From positions 3,746,001 through 3,810,000 of the forward strand of contig CP102274.1 of assembly GCA_025149285.1 (NCBI GenBank): a DNA stretch of 64,000 bases. Direction: 5' to 3'. The notes beneath the pieces were generated by a model. The model had not been told where the DNA came from. It ran no database searches and saw nothing but the letters and a program-made list of their open reading frames with translations. The position numbers and the translations under genes are program-made. Below are positions 27,894 through 36,764 of this stretch, one piece after another (within the stretch, counting starts at the first letter, position 1; every line of letters starts with the position of its first letter). This DNA comes from Hungatella hathewayi. Lineage in GTDB: Bacteria; Bacillota; Clostridia; Lachnospirales; Lachnospiraceae.

Positions 27894-28862
27894 CTAAAAT
27901 AAGGCATAATCCGGATTTGACCGTTTCACGAAATAATTACACGACAGCACGACAAACAATCCGAAAAATGACTGATATAAACCTGCTGCTGTTCCAAGCC
28001 CTACATCAAAGGAATTCTGCAGCAGACGGAATACAAAAGTGTCAAAGATGTCTGTCTGTTCATAGAGCAGGCCATTCGTCCCCACCAACTGATAGAACAA
28101 TTCAAACTGTCCTCTTAAAATATTTCCTATGGCCAGCAGAAGCAACGTAATAAAGGTAGGCGTCAACTGAGGCAGGGTAATATATCGTATCTGCTGATAT
28201 GCGGATGCTCCGTCAATCTGCGCCGCCTCATAATAATCCTTACTGATTCCACTTAAGGCCGCCAGATAAATGATCATTCCATAGCCTGTATTTTTCCAGA
28301 GATAGATGAGAACTATGATATATTTCCAGATTCCAGGCGTGGTATAGGCATTAAACCCGGCCGCCCCCATCTCTTCCCGAACAAAATGGGTAACAGCGCC
28401 GGAATTGCCGTTCAGCATTGCGTAAGCAAATACCTGCACGATGACATAAGAGATGACGTAAGGAAACAGAATCACTGACTGCGAAATTTTTTTAAATTTC
28501 TTGGAGGACAGACGATGGATCAGAACCGCCACTAACACCTCCAGAATATTCCCTGCAGCGATAAATACCAGATTGTACAGTACCGTGTTTCTAGTCAGAT
28601 AACCAAGGCTTCCGTTTTGGATCAGAATTTTAAAGTTTGTAAGACCGATAAATGGACTTCCAAACAGACCACCCCGGAAATTATACTGTGTAAACGCATA
28701 ATAGATTCCTGCCATGGGACCATAGTTGAAAATCAGAAAAAATAACACTGCAGGCATGATCATAAGAAACAATCTCCAGTTTTTTCTGACTTCTGCAGCA
28801 AAACCCTGATTCCTTTCTCCTTCCCGCCGTTTATGGGAATTTACCGTTTTTCTCATATTCAT
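27894..28862 (-). CDS. Sugar ABC transporter permease (LplB type)
   Basis: A protein of about 322 residues. A charged N-terminus is followed by six predicted membrane helices, the first being LFLMIMPAVLFFLIFNYGPM. The EAA loop is EAAQIDGASAYQQIRYITLP, and the end SCNYFVKRSNPDYALF is typical for the LplB/YtcP first permease. The start was placed at the ATG at 28862 because AAGGTGG lies six bases upstream; a longer frame from 28919 would overlap the phosphodiesterase gene. Confidence 0.9.
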   Translation of the reverse strand: MNMRKTVNSHKRREGERNQGFAAEVRKNWRLFLMIMPAVLFFLIFNYGPMAGIYYAFTQYNFRGGLFGSPFIGLTNFKILIQNGSLGYLTRNTVLYNLVFIAAGNILEVLVAVLIHRLSSKKFKKISQSVILFPYVISYVIVQVFAYAMLNGNSGAVTHFVREEMGAAGFNAYTTPGIWKYIIVLIYLWKNTGYGMIIYLAALSGISKDYYEAAQIDGASAYQQIRYITLPQLTPTFITLLLLAIGNILRGQFELFYQLVGTNGLLYEQTDIFDTFVFRLLQNSFDVGLGTAAGLYQSFFGLFVVLSCNYFVKRSNPDYALF

Positions 28863-28888
28863 ATCATCCACCTTTTTAAGACTCTGTT

Positions 28889-30196
28889 TCACGGTTTTAA
28901 CAGCAGTTCTTCCATACACCTCCCCTGGGCCTCTTCCATGGAAACCCCAAGCATGTACGCAAATGTCGGTGCTTCGTCGATAATCCGCTGTCGCTCCATC
29001 ACCGCCCCCGCCTTTACATCGGGTCCGCTCATAAAAAAGATAGGCTGAGGACCTTTGTGCGGAAGATGGCCATGGGAGGATACTGAAAATTTATAGTCAG
29101 AATTATCTGGTTTTACAATCACCTGGCCAGATACCGCATTTCCAAAGGCGGTTCCGGTACCGCCTTCCATAATATACTCAAAACCGCCTTCCAGATGGTG
29201 TTCCGTCTTAGCCTCCGCCTTTGTAAAGACCGCTTCCACTCCATAAATTGGATTCTTAATCACATCAGCTAAGACAGCTTCCAGCTTTTCCCTGGCCTGT
29301 CGATCCTCCGGATCTCTCATATGAACCTGTGTGGAAAGAGAAGCCGAGTTACAGAAAGCTTCCCAGCCAGTTATCGTACCCGACTGGTCGAGACGGATCA
29401 ACCCGGCTTCTGCAAGCAGAACATTGGGCTGGAACATCCTTTTTACCGCCAGGTGACCGTGGTCACTGACAACAGCAATATTTGTAAAATCATCAAGGCC
29501 TGCCTCCTTCACCTCATCGAGTATTCTTCCCAGCCAATCATCATGAACCATCAGCGCTTCCTCTATTTCCCGGCCATAAACTCCATGGACGTGTCTCATA
29601 TGATCGAGATGAGCCACATGCATGAAAAGGACATCCGGCTGTCTTGTTCTGATAAGATCACAGGCGCATCCGACAATCGCTTCATCGACGAAGAATCTGG
29701 CCAGTTTCTTATAGACATGCATATGTTTTCTTAAAACTCCGCCATCTGCCAGCACACTCTCCGATGAAGAACCTATAAGAACCTCTTCCAGATTACCGGC
29801 TCCACGTTTCGGCCATATCTCAGGCACATTCCAGTCAGAAGCCGGATCGCCGCCCATACACGGCCACCCCAGGCATGCTGTGGTATATCCCGCAGCATGG
29901 GCAGCGTCGAGAATCGTGGGAACCGCAATCTGATCCCGGTACCAGTACCAGTCCATCTCTCTGCTGAATGGGTCCACAATCTCATTGTGGCAGATATGAT
30001 GGCGTTCCGGATATGTTCCTGTAATCATGGAAACATGCGAAGGATAGGTAAGCGCCGGATAAATTCCACGCATCCCTCCGCGCACTCTGGCCGAGTTCTT
30101 TAACAGACGGTTAAAATTCGGCAGTTCCTTTATGCATGGTATGTCCTCGTCAAATAGTGCATCGATCGACATGACAATCAGCTTATTTCTTTTCAA
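28889..30196 (-). CDS. Nucleotide pyrophosphatase/phosphodiesterase-like protein
   Basis: A 435-residue protein of the alkaline-phosphatase superfamily, type I phosphodiesterase/NPP branch. The two-zinc site is complete by eye: SIDALFDED (first Asp), LTYPSHVSMITGTYP (Thr nucleophile), HVAHLDHMRHVHG (Asp/His), VVSDHGHLAV (Asp-His) and VSSHGHLPHKGP (last His). There is no signal peptide, so it works in the cytoplasm. NPP enzymes split phosphodiesters such as ADP-ribose or nucleotide sugars. As the first gene of the operon before the importer, with an ADP-ribosylglycohydrolase further on, it supports a phosphodiester- or ribosyl-containing substrate (inference). TTG start (30194-30196) after AAGGA. 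Confidence 0.85.
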   Translation of the reverse strand: MKRNKLIVMSIDALFDEDIPCIKELPNFNRLLKNSARVRGGMRGIYPALTYPSHVSMITGTYPERHHICHNEIVDPFSREMDWYWYRDQIAVPTILDAAHAAGYTTACLGWPCMGGDPASDWNVPEIWPKRGAGNLEEVLIGSSSESVLADGGVLRKHMHVYKKLARFFVDEAIVGCACDLIRTRQPDVLFMHVAHLDHMRHVHGVYGREIEEALMVHDDWLGRILDEVKEAGLDDFTNIAVVSDHGHLAVKRMFQPNVLLAEAGLIRLDQSGTITGWEAFCNSASLSTQVHMRDPEDRQAREKLEAVLADVIKNPIYGVEAVFTKAEAKTEHHLEGGFEYIMEGGTGTAFGNAVSGQVIVKPDNSDYKFSVSSHGHLPHKGPQPIFFMSGPDVKAGAVMERQRIIDEAPTFAYMLGVSMEEAQGRCMEELLLKP

Positions 30197-30354
30197 CGGC
30201 CATTTTCCTTCTTTCTCATTTTATCACCTGTTGTTTCTCATACACTTCTTATCACTTTTGTTCTCTTATATCCTACCTTTATTTTTTTCAAATTTCTATA
30301 ACAGGAGGGACCATAACCTATCACAAATGTGACCTTTTGCATTAACTCTAACAA

Positions 30355-30398
30355 AAAAGATGACAGCCGTCATTTTTATTTGACATTTGTCATCTTTT
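30355..30398 (-). terminator. Terminator of the GH32 operon
   Basis: AAAAGATGACA and TGTCATCTTTT form an 11-base perfect stem, ending in TTTTTT on the minus strand, 10 bases after the stop of the GH32 gene. It separates the two sugar operons. The adjoining 30,197-30,350 stretch is AT-rich and should hold the promoter for the phosphodiesterase operon; only a poorly spaced TTGAAA/TATAAG pair is visible. Confidence 0.8.
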
Positions 30399-30407
30399 CC
30401 ATATGAT

Positions 30408-31892
30408 TTAGCACCTAAAAGACCACAGCTTCAGATGTTCAATTCTTACAGTTCCTCCCATAGTCATGATCCTGTTCCGGCACTGTCCGCTGTCCGAATA
30501 AAGCCGGCATGTATGGACATTCCTGTATTCGTCAGCAAATACTTCCACCGAACTCTGGTCCATAAAAATATGAAGATCCAGCCTTTCCTTATCCTGCAGA
30601 TAAAGATTACTCCTACTCACTCCATGATTCCACTTATCTGAATGATTCCGGTCCACCCGGAGTTCTCCGTTCTTTAAATCTGCTGTGATATCTGTGTAGA
30701 AGTCCTCCGTTCCGCAAAGCCTGAGGATACAACACTCCGCCTGGCTTTCCTTCAAATTAATGGAAAGCTTCATTTCATAGATCCGGACGTCCGGCAAAAA
30801 AAACGGTGTTTCTTCTGTTATAGATTCTTCTGATACAGAAATCATTTCCCTCCGTCTTAAACTCTCTAATTCTTTTACAGGAATAAATTGCAGAGAATGA
30901 TCATCGAGCAGTCTGACCTCTCTGGGAATTCCGAAAAAACCACACCACTCCTCTTTTTCCGAAGGGCCGTGCCCATTCCACCATGGCATCCAGTCCCATC
31001 CACCTGCCCACCCAAACATGATTCTTCGCCCGTCTTCATCTTCCAGCGTCTGAGGCGCATAATAGTCAAACCCCCAGTCTACCTCACCTTCTCTGGTACA
31101 GCAGAACTTTCCTGTCTGATAATCCAGTTGTCCCGTCATATAGACCGTCTTCCGTTCCCCTGCTCCCACTGGTGAAAAAGTCAGAACATCGGTTCCTTCG
31201 ATCGAATAGAAATCAGGACACTCCCACATTTCTCCCCATTCCCCCCTGCTCTCAGCCATTACACTCTTGTATTCCCATTTTTTTAAGTCTGCTGATTTGA
31301 AAAGCAGAAGCTTCGCATAGCCATCTTTTTTTGTACCACAGATCATATAAAAAGAATCATCATGGCTCCAGACCTTTGGGTCGCGGAAATCGCATTCATC
31401 GTAACCAGCCGGCGCCCGCAGTACGGGATTTCCCTCATACTTTTCAAAGGTGATCCCATCCGAACTCTCAGCCAGGCACTGTACCTGCACAAAACCATGT
31501 TCTCCACTGCTGGTTCCTGTATATAAGAGATACAGCTTTCCATCATATTCGATGGAAGTTCCGGAAAAACATCCTCCCTGTTCGTGAGAATCGTAGTTCT
31601 CGCTCGGTGCCAGGGCAACCGGAAGATAAGTCCAGTCTACCAGATTATCACTTACCGCATGGCCCCAGTACATTTCTCCCCAGGCAGGCTTAAATGGATT
31701 AAACTGATAAAACAGATGGTACTGTCCGTGAAAATAGATTAATCCGTTCGGATCATTAATCCATCCGCTTTCAGCCATAAAATGAAATTGCTGGCGCATC
31801 TTACCCTGTCCTGCGGTCTCTCTCTTTTCCTGGATAGCCCGCTCCGCTTTTTCAATATTTTTCTTCAACTGCAAGCTGCTCATTTCTCTCAT
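30408..31892 (-). CDS. GH32 beta-fructosidase (sucrose-6-phosphate hydrolase type)
   Basis: A 494-residue cytoplasmic glycoside hydrolase family 32 enzyme. The nucleophile motif is SGWINDPNGLIYFHGQYH, then LFYQFNP. The transition-state motif is FRDPKVW, and the acid/base lies in WECPDFYSI. An N-terminal five-bladed propeller and a C-terminal beta-sandwich (from about 350) are normal for the family. It hydrolyses terminal beta-fructosyl bonds in sucrose, sucrose-6-phosphate or small fructans. There is no PTS here, so the substrate probably arrives unphosphorylated through the ABC importer. The start could be the ATG at 31892 or at 31883 (AAGGAG is better spaced for the latter). It lies 11 bases after the PfkB kinase gene. 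Confidence 0.9.
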   Translation of the reverse strand: MREMSSLQLKKNIEKAERAIQEKRETAGQGKMRQQFHFMAESGWINDPNGLIYFHGQYHLFYQFNPFKPAWGEMYWGHAVSDNLVDWTYLPVALAPSENYDSHEQGGCFSGTSIEYDGKLYLLYTGTSSGEHGFVQVQCLAESSDGITFEKYEGNPVLRAPAGYDECDFRDPKVWSHDDSFYMICGTKKDGYAKLLLFKSADLKKWEYKSVMAESRGEWGEMWECPDFYSIEGTDVLTFSPVGAGERKTVYMTGQLDYQTGKFCCTREGEVDWGFDYYAPQTLEDEDGRRIMFGWAGGWDWMPWWNGHGPSEKEEWCGFFGIPREVRLLDDHSLQFIPVKELESLRRREMISVSEESITEETPFFLPDVRIYEMKLSINLKESQAECCILRLCGTEDFYTDITADLKNGELRVDRNHSDKWNHGVSRSNLYLQDKERLDLHIFMDQSSVEVFADEYRNVHTCRLYSDSGQCRNRIMTMGGTVRIEHLKLWSFRC

Positions 31893-31903
31893 TTCTCCTT
31901 ACA

Positions 31904-32800
31904 TCATTCTTCCCTTTTCATCATGCTTTCAACATCTTCCCAGTACGGGATACTGACAGAAGCACCGTTTCGCCCTACCGCCAGTCCAGCTGCGGCCGTA
32001 GCCGTCTCCAGCGCTGCCTTCACAGTCATGGATTTACTGATACACGCCAGATAATAGCCACCAAACGTATCTCCGGCCGCCGTAGTATCTACAACAGATA
32101 CCTGATTTGCCGGCAAGTGGAAGAAATCACTTTCTGACTGGTAATAGACCCCTTCTTCCCCGACCGTCATCACAAGTATGGCTGCTGGATACTTCTGATG
32201 AAGACGTTCCAGAATTATTTGATAGTCACCCTCATCACATTCTGCCAGATACTTCGCCTCTATCTCATTTACAAAAAAAATATCTACCATTTCCAGCGGA
32301 TATCCCTGCATGTCTTCCGTAACCGGAGACGCGTTAAACACCACAGTCATCCCCTTTTCGCTGGCCTTCCGGATAGCATAGGAAACGAGAGAGGTTTCAT
32401 TCTGAAGCAGGAGATAATCTCCTTTCCCAAACGGTTCCAACGCGCGGTCCACATCTTCCCTGGTGATTTCCTTATTGGCACCGCCATAGACAATGATTGC
32501 ATTTTCTCCTCCGGTCACCTGTATGACTGCGCTTCCACTCACCCCTCCGGTTCTCCGGACCAGTTCCAGGTGGACATTTTCTTTTTCCAGCACGGAAAGC
32601 AGTTCTCCGCCGTCACTCCCCACTGCGCCGGCATGAAAAACCTCGCCGCCAGCCCTTGCTATGGCGACGGACTGATTCAGCCCCTTACCCCCTGGATAAA
32701 CATGACACTCCTCTGCCGATATTGTCTCCTGACCTTTTACAAAATGATTAACCTGATATACCTTGTCAATATTCAATGAGCCTAAATTAAGAATTTTCAT
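31904..32800 (-). CDS. PfkB-family sugar kinase, ribokinase-like
   Basis: A 298-residue cytoplasmic kinase. The N-terminal PfkB signature (VYPGGKGLNQSVAIARAGG) is of the ribokinase subgroup, and the C-terminal signature has the catalytic Asp (VDTTAAGDTFGGYYL). It phosphorylates a free sugar with ATP, most simply ribose or the fructose released by the neighbouring GH32 enzyme; the GGKG/LNQ pattern favours ribokinase. Its ATG lies inside the 3' end of the ADP-ribosylglycohydrolase gene (14-base overlap), with AGGAG 13 bases upstream, so the two are translationally coupled. Confidence 0.88.
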   Translation of the reverse strand: MKILNLGSLNIDKVYQVNHFVKGQETISAEECHVYPGGKGLNQSVAIARAGGEVFHAGAVGSDGGELLSVLEKENVHLELVRRTGGVSGSAVIQVTGGENAIIVYGGANKEITREDVDRALEPFGKGDYLLLQNETSLVSYAIRKASEKGMTVVFNASPVTEDMQGYPLEMVDIFFVNEIEAKYLAECDEGDYQIILERLHQKYPAAILVMTVGEEGVYYQSESDFFHLPANQVSVVDTTAAGDTFGGYYLACISKSMTVKAALETATAAAGLAVGRNGASVSIPYWEDVESMMKREE

Positions 32801-34955
32801 ATATTTCTTTATCTCCTGCGCTTTTTATCTCCATGGAACGACAGTAGAAACGGCTTCCCTCTCTGACCGCCAAACCGATGCAGCCTGCCAGATATGGTCT
32901 GTCCTGATCCAAAACAGTAAGAACCGTGTTCTGAAGCTTCGCCTGAATCCTGTTTCCAGTAACATTGACTGTAATCCGGTACGTCTGTCCGTGCTCCCAT
33001 TCGCAGGGAATCTCTCCCAGTACGATCATTCCCTGTCTGGTTTTCTTCATCACGGCAAACGTACGATCTGAGCGAAAACCTGCAAGGTAGCTTCTCACGG
33101 CGCCTTCCACCCGGACCGCCACATAATGCTCATCTCCGATTACCGGTTCCAGTTCCGCCGTCACCTCATAGTCCTTCCAGCCGTGATGTCCTGTATAGCA
33201 TTCCGCATAATCGGAGCAGGAGATCAATGCCCTGCCCTCTTCCAGACAGAACTGGCCTTTCAGCCGGGTAAACTGGCTGATTTCCTTATGGACCGGAGTC
33301 CAGTACTCAACCCGTTCTTTTGAGAAATCAATCGTATATTCCGGAGCTCCTGTAACATAAAAATCATCCACCATAACAGTTAATACCGAAGCCTCTGATT
33401 GTTCCGGATTTATGGTAAAAACGAATCCGGCTTCATCAAGCAGTACTCCCTGCATTGCCGGAATTTTAAAGTCCAATTCCTGCCACATTCCCGCCTTTAA
33501 TTCCATCTCACTACTTGGGTAAATCTCCTGCGTCTCCGCGTTTCTGACATACAAAGCCGCACGGCACGGCACACCGTATCCCGGAAGGAATGCGCTTCCA
33601 TGAATCTCCTGTCCCGGATAAACCAGCGGTGAAAAAGCCGGATCATATCTGCTGTCATGAAAATCCGCAGGTCTTAAGTAGGTCTTTTTAAAAGCAAATA
33701 TTCTGCCTCCTGGCTCTGCTGGTCCTGCCGACAGCTTCAGGCTCCTTTTCCCCGTATGGGCGGCTTCGTCGGTATTGACCATGACTGTTTCCTGAATTTT
33801 ACCTTCTTTCTCCTCTCCGTTTCTTAGCAAAAAGGCGTGTGTGGAACCGGAAAATTCAAAATGGCAGCTGTCAATCCGTGTTTCTATAATGGTGCCAAAT
33901 GGTTCCGGCAGTTCTTCCCCTGCCAGATTCCATGCCTGCTTTATCATATAGCAGGCCCCATAAGGAATATCCTGATTGTTCAGAGAACCTATAACACTGG
34001 AGCAGGCGACAAAATCATTGATAGGCTCCCTAAGTGCCTGGCTGATAACGGAAAGACCTCCTCGTACTCCCATAATTACTGCAACATTTCCCACATTGCA
34101 GTCTGTATCCCAGCCGCACCGATTACAGATATTTAACGTTTCTGAAAAATCACCGTTTCCATACAGCAACGCCAGAATTATAACTGCCGTATTAGGTATA
34201 ATGTGACAGTTTCCTGGATATTTGCCATATCCATAGTGTTCCTGAATATATTCCAGACAGCTCTCCGGAGTTCCCGGATGCTCCATATAAAAACGCATCA
34301 CCTCTTTGACTATCTTATAATATCCGCTTTCCTCCGGAAGATAAGAAAGCCCCTTTTCAATAATCGAAATGATATTTTTTTCCTCAAATGCTGCACTGAT
34401 ACATGCTGCGATAAATATTCCGCCATGGATGCCATCGCCTCCATGAGTCACTCCCGCCGCCTCTCTCGCCAGCTTTGCTGCCAGATCAGGATTTCCCGGT
34501 GCGACAAGTCCCCAGGAATCGATAAATATCTGGCCTCCAATCTGTTCGGCGACAGCTCGCCCATTCTGCCGGATGCTTCCGCTTCGCGGAGCGGGAATGC
34601 CGTCGTGCAGGTTTAGATAAGCCGTGTGCTCCGTCGAGCATCCATAGCCTCCCCACCAGAAAAATCCATGCTCGAACGGCACGTAATTAAGCAGTGCCTC
34701 TGCGACATCCTCAGAACACAGTTTCTCTTTTTTCCCTGAATCTTCCAGAGCCCTTATAAAAAACAGAGGCCCGTTACTGTCATCATCCGCTGCAAAACGA
34801 TTGTATTTTACGGCATACCCCGTCAGCCTGCCGTAAACATCTCTGATCTTCTTGCTGGACCAGCCCTCCACCGGAGCCCCCAGCCTGATTCCAATGATCT
34901 TGGCCAGCCAACCGGCATATATTTTTTCTATGTATTCCTTCCTCATCCTGCTCAA
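32787..34955 (-). CDS. ADP-ribosylglycohydrolase with C-terminal lectin-like domain
   Basis: A 722-residue protein. The N-terminal half (about 1-370) is an ADP-ribosylglycohydrolase-family domain: KIIGIRLGAPVEGW, RFAADDDSNGPL for the first metal site, VTHGGDGIHGGIF and NRCGWDTDCNVGNVAV for the second. The C-terminal half (about 440-720) is beta-rich; its last 190 residues resemble a concanavalin/LamG or DUF1080-like jelly roll (KEISQFTRLKGQFCL, HHGWKDYEVTAEL, YRITVNVTGNRIQAKL), probably for carbohydrate recognition. The start is TTG (34953-34955), the codon correctly spaced from AAGGAGG; an ATG nine bases later is an alternative. It has no signal peptide, although the lectin-like part is of a kind often found outside cells. 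It sits between the importer and the kinase. Confidence 0.85.
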   Translation of the reverse strand: MSRMRKEYIEKIYAGWLAKIIGIRLGAPVEGWSSKKIRDVYGRLTGYAVKYNRFAADDDSNGPLFFIRALEDSGKKEKLCSEDVAEALLNYVPFEHGFFWWGGYGCSTEHTAYLNLHDGIPAPRSGSIRQNGRAVAEQIGGQIFIDSWGLVAPGNPDLAAKLAREAAGVTHGGDGIHGGIFIAACISAAFEEKNIISIIEKGLSYLPEESGYYKIVKEVMRFYMEHPGTPESCLEYIQEHYGYGKYPGNCHIIPNTAVIILALLYGNGDFSETLNICNRCGWDTDCNVGNVAVIMGVRGGLSVISQALREPINDFVACSSVIGSLNNQDIPYGACYMIKQAWNLAGEELPEPFGTIIETRIDSCHFEFSGSTHAFLLRNGEEKEGKIQETVMVNTDEAAHTGKRSLKLSAGPAEPGGRIFAFKKTYLRPADFHDSRYDPAFSPLVYPGQEIHGSAFLPGYGVPCRAALYVRNAETQEIYPSSEMELKAGMWQELDFKIPAMQGVLLDEAGFVFTINPEQSEASVLTVMVDDFYVTGAPEYTIDFSKERVEYWTPVHKEISQFTRLKGQFCLEEGRALISCSDYAECYTGHHGWKDYEVTAELEPVIGDEHYVAVRVEGAVRSYLAGFRSDRTFAVMKKTRQGMIVLGEIPCEWEHGQTYRITVNVTGNRIQAKLQNTVLTVLDQDRPYLAGCIGLAVREGSRFYCRSMEIKSAGDKEIYENS

Positions 34956-34966
34956 TTTTCTCCTCC

Positions 34967-35791
34967 TTATCCCTTTACGCTTCCGCTGGTCATACCTTCT
35001 ATAAACCTCCTGCTGAACAACAGATAGACTACAATAATCGGTGTAATTGTAATCGCACTGGCAGTGTAGATTCTGGCCATATTCGATGAGTACTCTCCCA
35101 CAAACTTTACAAATCTTGTCGCCAGCGGTTTCAGTGCATCCGTCGCAATAAAGGTATTCGCCCAAAGGAATTCATTCCAGACATTTACGAATATAAGTAT
35201 GGTTATGGTAAATAACATCGGCTTTGCAATCGGAAGTATAATACGGAAAAAGACCGATGCATCACTGCAGCCATCCACTCTGGCAGCTTCCTCCAATTCC
35301 CCCGGTATATCTGCGAGATACGTTCTTAAAAGAAGCATATTAAACGGAATCTGCATGGCAATATAGATCAAAATCAGACTTATCCGGCTGTTTACAAGTC
35401 CAATTTTATTAAACATAAAATAGTCGGGTACGATGTAGAGAAAACCCGGAAGGGAAATAGCAACAAAAAAGTATCCTGTCAGAAAACCTTTTCCCTTAAA
35501 TTTCATCTTGCTGAGCGCATATGCGCACATGCTGATCAAAAACAGTACGACTGCAATTACCACCGCCGCAATAAACAGGCTGTTTAAAAACGCGGTTGTA
35601 TATCCGCCGACTTTCCAGGTCTCGGCCCAATTGGTAAATATCCACTTTGCCGGCAGTCCAAATGGTTTTTGTTTGACATCTCCGTCCGTTCGGAAGGAGT
35701 TCAGATAAACCTGCAGGATTGGAATCGCCTGGATGATGACAAGACAGATTAAAAAGAACCATTTAATAAAAGATGTGACTTTCTTTTTCAT
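34967..35791 (-). CDS. Sugar ABC transporter permease (MalG-like)
   Basis: A 275-residue six-helix inner-membrane protein. The EAA loop EAARVDGCSDASVFFRIILP contacts the ATPase. The C-terminus SRRFIEGMTSGSVKG is the usual MalG-type end. Its ATG overlaps the TGA of the preceding permease (ATGA at 35788-35791), showing translational coupling. The stop is 11 bases before the TTG of the glycohydrolase gene. No ATPase is encoded in the operon. Confidence 0.92.
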   Translation of the reverse strand: MKKKVTSFIKWFFLICLVIIQAIPILQVYLNSFRTDGDVKQKPFGLPAKWIFTNWAETWKVGGYTTAFLNSLFIAAVVIAVVLFLISMCAYALSKMKFKGKGFLTGYFFVAISLPGFLYIVPDYFMFNKIGLVNSRISLILIYIAMQIPFNMLLLRTYLADIPGELEEAARVDGCSDASVFFRIILPIAKPMLFTITILIFVNVWNEFLWANTFIATDALKPLATRFVKFVGEYSSNMARIYTASAITITPIIVVYLLFSRRFIEGMTSGSVKG

Positions 35792-36693
35792 GACTCGTCC
35801 AGACCTCCCATCTTTGAAGCTTTGCTTTGCAGCAGATAGAACACAAAACAGATTGCGCACTGAATCACGCAGAGTGCGCTTGCATAACCGGCTCTGTATT
35901 TGGTAAACGCATTCTTATAGATCCAGGTTGCCAGGATTTCCGTACTGTTGGCCGGACCTCCATTAGTCATAACATACACGTAATCAAAGGTCAGGAAAGA
36001 CCACATCACTGTCATAATTAAGACGAATGCAATCGTCCGTTTAATAGCCGGTACCGTAATATACCATATTTCCTGGAATACATTGACCCCATCCACCCTT
36101 GCTGACTCGTAAAGAGAGGGGTCCACCTGCTGCAGTGCCCCAAGGAACATAATCATAACGAACCCCCACCAGTGCCATAAATCGACAAATGCCACAGAAT
36201 AGAGCGCTATTTTCGGATTTCCAAGCCATAATGTCTCTGCCAGCCCAGTGAGTCCTATCTGGCCGAAGAACTGGTTGATCCCGTAAAATGGATTATAGTA
36301 CGCAGTAAACACTTTTCCGATTACGGCTGCCGACAGGACATACGGTATAAAATAAACAGTCCTCAAAGCCATCTGAAACCGCTTAACCCTGCTCACCATA
36401 ACTGCCACAGTAAAACCCAGTACAATGGGAACCGTCAAGAAAATCGCGGTCCATTTAAGATTATTGACCACGGCTGTTATAACAACCGGATCCTGTGTAA
36501 ATATTTCCTTAAAATTATGAAAGGCGACAAACTTTGGATCTCCAAGTCCGTTCCAGTCAAAGAAAGACATGACCAGGGTACTTAACGCAGGGATCGTTAC
36601 CAGACAGAGATGTACCATAAACGCTCCCAGAACAAACAGGTATGGTACAACGTTTTTCTTCTTTCGTCTTACCGCTGCTGTATCTTTTTCCAT
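35788..36693 (-). CDS. Sugar ABC transporter permease (MalF-like)
   Basis: A 301-residue inner-membrane protein with six predicted helices. It has the family N-terminal helix (VPYLFVLGAFMVHLCLVTIP), the EAA loop ESARVDGVNVFQEIWYITVP and the PANSTEILATWIY segment typical of CUT1 importers. The start is the ATG at 36693 because AAAGGAG lies seven bases upstream. A long hairpin lies between it and the binding-protein gene. It forms a heterodimer with the next permease. Confidence 0.92.
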   Translation of the reverse strand: MEKDTAAVRRKKKNVVPYLFVLGAFMVHLCLVTIPALSTLVMSFFDWNGLGDPKFVAFHNFKEIFTQDPVVITAVVNNLKWTAIFLTVPIVLGFTVAVMVSRVKRFQMALRTVYFIPYVLSAAVIGKVFTAYYNPFYGINQFFGQIGLTGLAETLWLGNPKIALYSVAFVDLWHWWGFVMIMFLGALQQVDPSLYESARVDGVNVFQEIWYITVPAIKRTIAFVLIMTVMWSFLTFDYVYVMTNGGPANSTEILATWIYKNAFTKYRAGYASALCVIQCAICFVFYLLQSKASKMGGLDES

Positions 36694-36719
36694 TTCATTT
36701 CTCCTTTCCGCCACAGAAT

Positions 36720-36749
36720 AACATGGCAGGGAAACTTCCCCGCCATGTT
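36720..36749 (-). other. Intercistronic hairpin after the binding-protein gene
   Basis: The 14-base arms AACATGGCAGGGAA (36720-36733) and TTCCCCGCCATGTT (36736-36749) pair with one mismatch and a two-base loop. No U-run follows. Placed 15 bases after the binding-protein stop, it would protect that mRNA from 3' decay or weaken read-through, giving more binding protein than permease. Confidence 0.7.
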
Positions 36750-36764
36750 GTCCCGCACTGCGTC

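Noticed and set aside
34956..35165. A Cys-rich N-terminal extension of the glycohydrolase-lectin protein, looking like a zinc finger
   Set aside because: It overlaps the end of the permease gene in another frame. AAGGAGG fixes the start at the TTG at 34955.
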